Source: Candidatus Zixiibacteriota bacterium
GTDB taxonomy: Bacteria; Zixibacteria; MSB-5A5; GN15; PGXB01
Direction of reading: 5' to 3'
DNA: 11,046 nucleotides
NCBI GenBank assembly: GCA_026397495.1
Contig: JAPLUS010000085.1
Coordinates: forward strand, 1 to 11,046
The position numbers were made by a program, and so were the translations under genes. The number at the start of each line of letters is the position of its first letter. The stretch's first letter is position 1. Below, piece by piece: positions 1 through 5,664 of this stretch. The notes below the pieces were generated by a model. The model worked only from the letters and a program-made list of their open reading frames with translations, did not search any database and was not told the DNA's origin.

Positions 1-24
1 ACTGCAGACAATTTTCTTGGTTTC

Positions 25-52
25 AGGACCGTCCGAAATAGCTTGAGGTCCT
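25..52. promoter_or_regulatory. Inverted repeat upstream of the gene cluster, possible operator or hairpin
   Basis: AGGACC at 25-30 is the exact reverse complement of GGTCCT at 47-52, with a 16-base spacer. It sits about 100 bases before the first gene of the cluster. It could be a regulator-binding site or the remnant of a terminator of a gene left of the window. No T-run follows it, so a classical terminator is unlikely. A six-base repeat can also occur by chance. I found no convincing -35/-10 pair in 1-155. Confidence 0.2.
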
Positions 53-140
53 ATAGATTAGATTGATGCGCGGGATCAAAACCTTGTGTTTGCGACATAG
101 GAATGCAGCGTGACAATTGCCCATTTTAACATCTCAAAAC

Positions 141-146
141 AGGGAG
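141..146 (+). promoter_or_regulatory. Ribosome binding site that selects the ATG at 156
   Basis: AGGGAG lies 9 bases before ATG 156. The open frame could be extended to a TTG at 117, but that codon has no Shine-Dalgarno sequence in front of it. The ATG at 156 is therefore preferred. Confidence 0.6.
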
Positions 147-155
147 CAAGCGAAA

Positions 156-707
156 ATGCCTGAATGCCAACACCAGTGGGAAATGACGAATGTTCAATTT
201 GGTTTCGTCGCTTTTGAAAAATGCTACCATTGCAATGGCATGGAGACATTCTTCACCACCGAAGATACCCCTATTTTAGGCGATAAATATCGCCATGGTG
301 ACTGTTTCTGGAGCCGGGTGGAAAATGCCCAGTCTTTCAGATTTGACCTTTGTTGCTCCAAGTGCCATCATCTTGAAAGTTTCAACGACCTCATGGGGTT
401 CTTACACTGTACAGGATGTCTGGCCGATTGTATGGTAGATATCCTGCAAAAGAGATATGAAACCGAAAGGACGTGGATTCTCGTTGCCTTTGGTTTTATC
501 TCAAAATCAAAAAAACGATCAATCCCCTCATACAAATTGGATATACTGACTGATTATTTCAATCAGCACCGAGACATCTCCCGCTCAAAGATTAAGATTG
601 TCTCCTTTGACTTGATAGAAGATCTTTCTCATTGCCGGGGTGATTTCATTCATGATATAGGGATGCTGTCCACCGAACCGCCCACCGAGAGAAAACCGAT
701 ATTTTGA
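156..707 (+). CDS. Cysteine-rich, probably zinc- or Fe-S-binding protein of unknown function
   Basis: I cannot assign a function. The protein is 183 residues from ATG 156, which has AGGGAG 9 bases upstream; a TTG at 117 would add 13 residues. It has eleven cysteines, all but one in the first 92 residues: C4, with H6 and W8 close by, then CxxC pairs at C23/C26, C67/C70 (C66 adjacent) and C85/C88, plus C50 and C92. This spacing is typical of zinc-ribbon-like metal sites, though an Fe-S site cannot be excluded. The C-terminal half (about 105-175) is cysteine-poor apart from C160 and looks like a mixed alpha/beta domain. No signal peptide or membrane helix is visible, so it is probably cytoplasmic. 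It is the first gene of the run that leads into the DRTGG, GHKL and hydrogenase-like genes, so a regulatory or maturation role in that module is possible but only inferred from position. Confidence 0.7.
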   Translation: MPECQHQWEMTNVQFGFVAFEKCYHCNGMETFFTTEDTPILGDKYRHGDCFWSRVENAQSFRFDLCCSKCHHLESFNDLMGFLHCTGCLADCMVDILQKRYETERTWILVAFGFISKSKKRSIPSYKLDILTDYFNQHRDISRSKIKIVSFDLIEDLSHCRGDFIHDIGMLSTEPPTERKPIF

Positions 708-748
708 TTTAAGCATGGATATATTCTCAGTTACATAGGAGAGCTTTC

Positions 749-1096
749 ATGACCACCCAAGATTTAATTGACAAAATCGGACTAAAGCCCTTAAGCAAAT
801 TTGAACACCGAAATGTGGATGGTGTGTTTATCTCAGATATGATAAGTGACGTCATGGCCGGGGCCAAATCCGGGAATCTGTGGTTAACAGTTCAGACCCA
901 TAAGAGCATTGTTCCGGCCGCTAATCTGGTCGACGTTGCCGCCATCGTCATTACCAGCGGTAAGGAGGTCCCACAAGAAACCATTGCTTTGGCCAGTAAA
1001 TACAATATCGGGATTCTATGCACCGGACTTCCAACTTTCGAGCTGGTAGGTAAGCTTTATGCATCTGGTCTATCGCCCAATAATCCGTTAAAATAA
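749..1096 (+). CDS. DRTGG-domain protein, single-domain, probable regulatory ligand-binding protein
   Basis: This 115-residue protein is essentially one DRTGG domain. Diagnostic stretches are the VDGVFISDMISDVMAG segment (about 24-39), WLTVQTHKSIVPAANL (about 45-60) and the ILCTGLPTFELVGKLY segment near the C-terminus. The DRTGG fold also occurs beside CBS domains and in phosphotransacetylase-type proteins, and is thought to bind a small ligand; no catalytic residues are evident. The start is ATG 749 with AGGAGAG at 737-743. Single-domain DRTGG proteins are commonly encoded next to bifurcating hydrogenase (HydABC-type) loci, which fits the downstream genes. The second half of the following gene's N-terminal domain is a divergent copy of this one, suggesting an old duplication. 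The protein is soluble. Its ligand and partner are unknown. The family call is secure and the role is inferred. Confidence 0.85.
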   Translation: MTTQDLIDKIGLKPLSKFEHRNVDGVFISDMISDVMAGAKSGNLWLTVQTHKSIVPAANLVDVAAIVITSGKEVPQETIALASKYNIGILCTGLPTFELVGKLYASGLSPNNPLK

Positions 1097-1110
1097 GGGA
1101 AAGAAATATT

Positions 1111-1141
1111 ACCGGTAAATCAAGGCAGAGAAACCGGTAAA
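1111..1141. repeat. Pair of 9-base direct repeats ACCGGTAAA spaced 22 bases apart
   Basis: ACCGGTAAA occurs at 1111-1119 and again at 1133-1141, start to start 22 bases, close to two turns of B-DNA. Each copy contains the self-complementary hexamer ACCGGT. The pair lies in the 80-base gap between the two DRTGG genes, just ahead of the start of the DRTGG-GHKL fusion gene. The phasing would suit two bound regulator dimers on one DNA face, but this is inference from spacing alone. Confidence 0.45.
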
Positions 1142-1163
1142 ATTTGGATGTTGGGAAATTGCT

Positions 1164-1170
1164 AAAGGGA
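1164..1170 (+). promoter_or_regulatory. Ribosome binding site that selects the ATG at 1177
   Basis: AAAGGGA lies 6 bases before ATG 1177. The frame stays open to a TTG at 1144, but no purine-rich Shine-Dalgarno sequence lies at the right distance from that TTG, so the shorter protein is preferred. Confidence 0.5.
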
Positions 1171-1176
1171 ATTAAG

Positions 1177-1971
1177 ATGCAGATAAGAATGATAAAAGAA
1201 GCCCTGGGGGCTTCCGTGATTGAATCAGAAGATAGACTTGATACGGTAGTTGAGCATATATATGCTTCTGATCTCATGAGCGATGTTTTGGCCTTTGGCA
1301 AGCCCAATTCGATTCTCCTTACGGGTCTTGCCACCCAACAGGCAGTGATTTCCACCTATATGGCCGAATTCAAGGGGGTTGTTTTTATCCGTGGGAAAAG
1401 GCCAAAGGATGGTTCCCTCAAATTCGCAAAAGACAATCATCTCATCTTACTTTCCACCGAGCTGGACATGTTTGAGGCTTGCGTCAGAATAGATGCCTTC
1501 AGTAAGGGACGACTGCTTAAACCGGGAACAGGTGTTGTGGAAGAAAAGCCGGCGATGTTGCTGAATCACGAGTTATTTATAAATGGCAGTGATTTTGCAA
1601 ATGCCGGAATGGTTTCTACGGAGGTGAAATCCATTTTGAAAAAAATCGGGTTTGACCCCAAGTTAATTCGTCGCGTGGCTATTTCCACTTACGAGGGAGA
1701 AATGAATGTGGTTATGCACGCCATCCGGGCCAGAGTCACTCTCGCCGTAACTCCCAAGGTCATTGAAGTGGTTATCGATGATGAAGGAAAAGGGATTCCC
1801 GACGTTGAGCAGGCCATGCAGGAAGGATATACCACAGCCACCGAGGAGATGAGGGCTATGGGTTTCGGTTCAGGGATGGGTCTACCCAATATAAAAAGAA
1901 ATTCGGATGAACTTGTGATAAAAAGCGCGATCGGAAAGGGAACTATTTTGCAGATGAAGTTTTTCATTTGA
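1177..1971 (+). CDS. DRTGG domain fused to a GHKL (anti-sigma-factor/histidine-kinase-like) ATPase domain
   Basis: The protein is 264 residues from ATG 1177, preceded by AAAGGGA; a TTG at 1144 would add 11. Residues 1-115 form a DRTGG-type domain (HIYASDLMSDVLAFGK near 27-42, LLTGLATQQAV near 48). Residues about 125-264 form a HATPase_c domain of the RsbW/SpoIIAB type. The N-box residues are E175, N177 and H181; the G1 box is D202-x-G204-x-G206-I; the G2 lid is GFGSGMGLPNIK (229-240). All ATP-binding elements look intact. There is no phospho-acceptor histidine domain, so it is not an ordinary sensor kinase. RsbW-type proteins bind or phosphorylate partner proteins in the cytoplasm, and the target here is unknown. 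The gene lies between the single DRTGG gene and the hydrogenase-like gene, 32 bases from the latter, consistent with one regulatory unit. The domain calls are strong and the function is inferred. Confidence 0.85.
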   Translation: MQIRMIKEALGASVIESEDRLDTVVEHIYASDLMSDVLAFGKPNSILLTGLATQQAVISTYMAEFKGVVFIRGKRPKDGSLKFAKDNHLILLSTELDMFEACVRIDAFSKGRLLKPGTGVVEEKPAMLLNHELFINGSDFANAGMVSTEVKSILKKIGFDPKLIRRVAISTYEGEMNVVMHAIRARVTLAVTPKVIEVVIDDEGKGIPDVEQAMQEGYTTATEEMRAMGFGSGMGLPNIKRNSDELVIKSAIGKGTILQMKFFI

Positions 1972-1987
1972 AAGACGCCTGCTAATC

Positions 1988-1999
1988 AAAGGATGTGAT
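1988..1999 (+). promoter_or_regulatory. Extended Shine-Dalgarno sequence supporting a TTG start
   Basis: AAAGGATGTGAT matches the full anti-Shine-Dalgarno complement AAGGAGGTGAT except for one base and ends 4 bases before TTG 2004. The next in-frame ATG falls after the first ferredoxin cysteine, so the TTG start is needed to keep the Fe-S motif whole. Confidence 0.6.
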
Positions 2000-2003
2000 A
2001 TAA

Positions 2004-3272
2004 TTGACTCAATTTTATCATGCTCATAAGGTACTGGAGGAAAAATGTCACGGGCATATGTCATGCATGCGCCGCTGTCCCACTCAGGCTATCAGAGTGA
2101 AATGGGGTAAGGCAATCATCTCCGATGAGCTCTGTGTTGACTGCGGGATTTGCATCCCCGCCTGTCCCTCAAATGCCATCGTTCCCATAACTGATCCTCT
2201 TGCCGAAATTTCCCGCTTTAAGTATAAAGTGGTGGTGCCGTCTTCGGTGCTCTATTCGCAATTTGAGCCAAATATCCACCCCTATATTATTCATTTAATT
2301 TTTAAGAAACTGGGGTTTGACGAAGTTATTGATATTGGATCCTTCTATTCTGCTTTGACCAGGGCCTTATGCAGATATATCGGGACATATCAGAAACGTC
2401 GACCGTTGATTTCTTCACAATGCCCCTCGATTCTAAGATTAATTCAGGTTCGGTATCCGGACCTGGTAGAACTGGGTTTACCTTTGGATGTTCCTCGGGA
2501 ACTCGCGGCGCGTGAAATCAAAAAAATCCTGCCCGCCAGGCTGGGACTGAAGCCGGAAGATATTGGAATAATCTATGTCGCCCCATGCCCGGCCAAGATT
2601 GTCTCTATCAAACAACCGGCCGAGAAAGCCCGATCCTGGTTTGACGGAGCGGTTTCGATTCGGGACGTATATTCAGTTTTGCTACCGCATATTGCGGAAA
2701 TAAAGGAGAAGTTTGACCCAAGCCAAGTGCCGGAGGGGTTTGCTTTTAAAGGCAGTTGGGCAATCCTTGGAGAGGGGACGCGCGGAGCGGAAATGGAGAA
2801 CTGGCTGTCCGTCTCCGGTTTGGATCATGTGATGAAGATATTTGATGACATAGAAAATTCACGTCTGCGGAATATCGATTTTGTCGAGGCCCTGACCTGC
2901 ATGCTGGGGTGTATCAACGGGCCGTTCACGGTTGAAAATCCGTATATCGCTCGTGCCAATAGCATCAGGCAAAGGGCTAAATACGAAAGCAGCGTTGAGC
3001 TTGATGACGCTGATATCGACCGGAAGCTTGAAGAGGGGTATTTTAGTTTGGGAAACCCGGTACTGCCCCGTCCCACAAAATATTTCGATACCGATCTTGA
3101 GACTTCCATAAAAAGGATGAGAGAACGGGAAAGAATATATCATAAGCTCCGTCAGATAGATTGCGGTTGTTGCGGCGCGCCGACATGTATGGCTTTTGCC
3201 GAGGACCTTGTCCGGGGCGAGGCGCAACTTACAGATTGTATATATTTGTATCAGACATGGAATGAAGAATAG
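2004..3272 (+). CDS. [FeFe]-hydrogenase-like sensor protein with ferredoxin and C-terminal Fe-S domains (HydS-like)
   Basis: The protein has 422 residues and starts at TTG. Residues 12-60 are a two-cluster ferredoxin domain: the second site is canonical (C44, C47, C50, C54), while the first is C15, H18, C21, C25, with His where the second Cys normally is. Residues about 70-320 match the H-cluster domain. L1 is SSQCP (C140), L2 is APCPAK (C195, K198) and L3 has C299 and C303, so all four cluster cysteines remain. The proton-relay cysteine before C140 is Q139, the L2 glutamate is missing, and the glycine-rich part of L3 is replaced by INGPFTVENP. Residues 387-412 form a C-x2-C-x4-C-x16-C Fe-S domain (PF04060 type). 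Catalytic hydrogenases need the relay cysteine, so a sensory, H2- or redox-responsive role is more likely. No PAS domain is present, unlike some HydS proteins. The gene is 42 bases upstream of the nuoE-like gene. Confidence 0.85.
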   Translation: MTQFYHAHKVLEEKCHGHMSCMRRCPTQAIRVKWGKAIISDELCVDCGICIPACPSNAIVPITDPLAEISRFKYKVVVPSSVLYSQFEPNIHPYIIHLIFKKLGFDEVIDIGSFYSALTRALCRYIGTYQKRRPLISSQCPSILRLIQVRYPDLVELGLPLDVPRELAAREIKKILPARLGLKPEDIGIIYVAPCPAKIVSIKQPAEKARSWFDGAVSIRDVYSVLLPHIAEIKEKFDPSQVPEGFAFKGSWAILGEGTRGAEMENWLSVSGLDHVMKIFDDIENSRLRNIDFVEALTCMLGCINGPFTVENPYIARANSIRQRAKYESSVELDDADIDRKLEEGYFSLGNPVLPRPTKYFDTDLETSIKRMRERERIYHKLRQIDCGCCGAPTCMAFAEDLVRGEAQLTDCIYLYQTWNEE

Positions 3273-3300
3273 CAATATTTTTAGCCGCGGCGGAACCCAG

Positions 3301-3306
3301 AAGGAG
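3301..3306 (+). promoter_or_regulatory. Strong ribosome binding site for the bifurcating-complex operon, selects GTG 3315
   Basis: AAGGAG at 3301-3306 lies 8 bases before GTG 3315. An ATG at 3324 is in the same frame but 17 bases from this site. The strong site after a 42-base gap suggests that translation of the NuoE-like gene is initiated independently of the hydrogenase-like gene before it. Confidence 0.6.
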
Positions 3307-3314
3307 ATTTAATT

Positions 3315-3767
3315 GTGACGGTTATGGAATATAGGAATGTCCTCGCCGAATTCCAGGGGGAAGAGGGCGAATTAATTCCCATCCTCCAGAGAATTCAGGA
3401 AAAATTTGGATATATCACCGAAGATGCTATCAAGAATATATCGCCTTTTCTCAAGATTTCAGAAAACCAGATTTATGGAGTGGCTTCATTCTATTCTCAA
3501 TTCAGGTTTACAGAACCAGGGCGAAACTCGATTAAGGTTTGTATGGGAACGGCCTGCCATATGCGAGGGGGACAAATTTTGGGTGAAGCGGTCGAAAGAG
3601 AGCTTGATGTCAAACCCGGGCAGACAACCAAAGACAAGCGGTTCGATTTCCACAGAGTGGCCTGTTTAGGGTGTTGCGCCTTGGCCCCGGTGATTCAGGT
3701 CAATGAAGATATCCGAAGCCGGATGAATGTGATTAAACTCAAAGAGATGCTGGACAAATATGAATAG
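3315..3767 (+). CDS. nuoE: NuoE/HydC-like [2Fe-2S] subunit of a bifurcating oxidoreductase
   Basis: This 150-residue thioredoxin-like ferredoxin subunit matches the 24-kDa NuoE family, including HydC and HndA of bifurcating hydrogenases, in length and motifs. The N-terminal helical part (LIPILQRIQEKFGYI, then YGVASFYSQF) is typical. The [2Fe-2S] ligands are C76 and C81 (CxxxxC, followed by HMRGG) and C117 and C121 (CLGCC, followed by ALAP). In the complex this cluster passes electrons to or from the FMN of the NuoF-like partner. The start is GTG 3315 with AAGGAG upstream. The 3' end overlaps the NuoF-like gene by 8 bases (ATG 3760 inside the last codons), a sign of translational coupling and fixed subunit ratio. 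The protein is cytoplasmic. The family call is very secure; whether the complex is called Hyd, Hnd or Stn depends on the partners downstream. Confidence 0.93.
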   Translation: MTVMEYRNVLAEFQGEEGELIPILQRIQEKFGYITEDAIKNISPFLKISENQIYGVASFYSQFRFTEPGRNSIKVCMGTACHMRGGQILGEAVERELDVKPGQTTKDKRFDFHRVACLGCCALAPVIQVNEDIRSRMNVIKLKEMLDKYE

Positions 3768-5664
3768 CTTCCAACAGTTGCAAAAAGAAGCCGGCAAGGA
3801 ATGGGATTTGCTCCAGAAAAGTACCCTTCCGGTCATCTATGTCGGAACTGCTTCCTGCGGCCGGGCCGCCGGCGCCAAGGATCTGCTGGAGTCGATCAAA
3901 AAAACTCTGGAAGAAAATCAGCTCACGGCAAAAATTGTCGAAGTGGGATGTATCGGCCTCTGCTATTTGGAACCACTGATGGATATCAGACTTCCGGGAC
4001 GCCCCAGAATAAGTTATGCCAACGTTACTCCCGATAAGGCCAGGCGGATTATAGAGGGCCTTATTATCAACGGTAATCCTCAGGCTCAAATGGCCCTTGG
4101 TTATTTCGGCGACGAAGACGGTGATCTTACTCATGGTATTCCACGTTTCTTCGAGCTTCCCATGCTAAAACCCCAGGTCAGAATTGTCCTTAAGAATTGC
4201 GGTTTCATTGATCCCGAAGCGATTGATCATTATATGGCCAATGGGGGGTATGCCGGTTTAATGACCGCTTTCGGAAAAGGACCGGAAGGTGTTATTGCCG
4301 AAGTTCGGGAGGCGGGTCTGCGTGGAAGAGGCGGCGCCGGTTTTCCCACCTACAAAAAATGGGAAACCTGCCGAAATGTCCCGGGCAATATCAAATATAT
4401 GATTTGCAATGCCGATGAGGGGGATCCCGGCGCCTTCATGAATCGTTCCCTGATTGAAGGCGATCCACACTCTGTTTTGGAGGGATTGCTGATTGCCGCT
4501 TATGCTATCGGGGCCACCCACGGATATATCTATATAAGAGCCGAATATCCCCTGGCCATAATCCGTCTTAAAAAAGCAATCGCCCAGATGCACCGCTATG
4601 GCCTTCTTGGCAAGAATATTCAGAACTCGGATTTCGATTTTGATATAACCATAAAGGAGGGTGCCGGCGCTTTTGTATGTGGCGAAGAGACGGCCCTTAT
4701 TGCCTCGATAGAGGGTAAGAGAGGAATGCCAAAGTCACGGCCTCCTTATCCGGCCATTTCCGGACTTCATAATAAACCCACCATCATCAATAATGTCGAG
4801 ACCTTGGGGACATTGCCGAATATTTTGCGAAATGGGGCAACCTGGTACAGGCAATATGGAACACCGGGAAATTATGGTACAAAAACATTCTCTTTGGTGG
4901 GCAAGATACGTCGCTCCGGTCTGATTGAAGTTCCTCTGGGAACGCCCTTGCGGCAAATTATATTTGACATTGGCGGCGGTTCACTCAAACCGTTCAAGGC
5001 AGTCCAGACCGGCGGACCTTCGGGCGGATGTCTTTCTTCGGAGTTTCTCGATACTCCGGTCGACTACGAGTCCCTGGGGGCGGCCGGTTCTATAATGGGC
5101 TCAGGCGGACTGATTGTAATGGATGAAGATACCTGTATTGTCGATGTGGCGAGATATTTCCTTGATTTTACTCAGAAGGAATCATGCGGCAAATGCTCAC
5201 CTTGCCGAGTCGGCTCCGGACATATGGTTGAAATTCTGGAGAGAATTACTAAAGGACAGGGACAGCCCGAAGATTTGATCAAATTACAGACTTTGGGCGA
5301 GACGGTCAAACGGGGCTCTCTCTGTGGGTTGGGACAAACCGCTCCGAATCCCATCTTGACTACCCTACGATATTTCCGGTCGGAGTACCTGTCACATATT
5401 AAAGAAAAGCACTGTCCAGCCGCAGTCTGCAAAGAGCTGATAGAATACAGAGTTGTCCCTGATAAGTGCACCGGGTGCCGACGTTGTGTCAATGTCTGTC
5501 CCACCGGAGCTATCACCGGTCCAAGAGCGGAACCCCACAACCTTGACCCAACCAAATGTATAAAGTGCCGGGCCTGCTATGAAATATGTCGTTTTGATGC
5601 CATAGCCGGCGATGCCATTATTATTAGATCCAGGCGGAGTATTCCCGATGAGCAAACCATCTGA
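3760..5664 (+). CDS. nuoF: NuoF/HydB-like FMN and NADH-binding subunit with N- and C-terminal Fe-S domains
   Basis: A 634-residue flavoprotein, the NAD(H) module and likely site of bifurcation. Residues 1-115 form a thioredoxin-like ferredoxin domain with only three cysteines visible (C33 in SCGRAAGA; C64 and C68 in CIGLC). Residues about 130-550 are the Nqo1/NuoF core. FMN and NADH binding elements are GRGGAGFPTYKKW (189-201), NADEGDPGAFMNR (217-229) and GAGAFVCGEETAL (301-313). The core [4Fe-4S] site is C476, C479, C482 and C522. Residues 565-615 are a two-[4Fe-4S] ferredoxin (C570/573/576/580 and C600/603/606/610), as in HydB and HndC but absent from ordinary complex I NuoF. That extension is characteristic of bifurcating HydBC-type cores. 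It overlaps the preceding gene by 8 bases, and its 3' end overlaps the NuoG-like gene by 17 bases. The protein is cytoplasmic. The family call is very secure. Confidence 0.93.
   Translation: MNSFQQLQKEAGKEWDLLQKSTLPVIYVGTASCGRAAGAKDLLESIKKTLEENQLTAKIVEVGCIGLCYLEPLMDIRLPGRPRISYANVTPDKARRIIEGLIINGNPQAQMALGYFGDEDGDLTHGIPRFFELPMLKPQVRIVLKNCGFIDPEAIDHYMANGGYAGLMTAFGKGPEGVIAEVREAGLRGRGGAGFPTYKKWETCRNVPGNIKYMICNADEGDPGAFMNRSLIEGDPHSVLEGLLIAAYAIGATHGYIYIRAEYPLAIIRLKKAIAQMHRYGLLGKNIQNSDFDFDITIKEGAGAFVCGEETALIASIEGKRGMPKSRPPYPAISGLHNKPTIINNVETLGTLPNILRNGATWYRQYGTPGNYGTKTFSLVGKIRRSGLIEVPLGTPLRQIIFDIGGGSLKPFKAVQTGGPSGGCLSSEFLDTPVDYESLGAAGSIMGSGGLIVMDEDTCIVDVARYFLDFTQKESCGKCSPCRVGSGHMVEILERITKGQGQPEDLIKLQTLGETVKRGSLCGLGQTAPNPILTTLRYFRSEYLSHIKEKHCPAAVCKELIEYRVVPDKCTGCRRCVNVCPTGAITGPRAEPHNLDPTKCIKCRACYEICRFDAIAGDAIIIRSRRSIPDEQTI
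5633..5639 (+). promoter_or_regulatory. Ribosome binding site inside the nuoF-like gene, selects ATG 5648
   Basis: GGCGGAG lies 8 bases before ATG 5648. The frame is open to an ATG at 5612, which has no such site. Residues from 5648 also begin right at the [2Fe-2S] domain, as expected for the family. Confidence 0.55.

Noticed and set aside
84..99. Possible Rex (NADH-sensing repressor) site, TTGTGTTTGCGACATA
   Set aside because: Only the left half TTGTG fits the Rex palindrome; the right half does not resemble TCACAA.
749..1096. HPr kinase or serine kinase function suggested by some DRTGG annotations
   Set aside because: The protein is a lone DRTGG domain with no Walker A motif or kinase residues.
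2004..3272. Calling this gene a catalytic [FeFe] hydrogenase
   Set aside because: The relay Cys is Gln, the L2 Glu is missing and the third motif is degenerate. Only the cluster ligands remain, so a sensor-like role is preferred.
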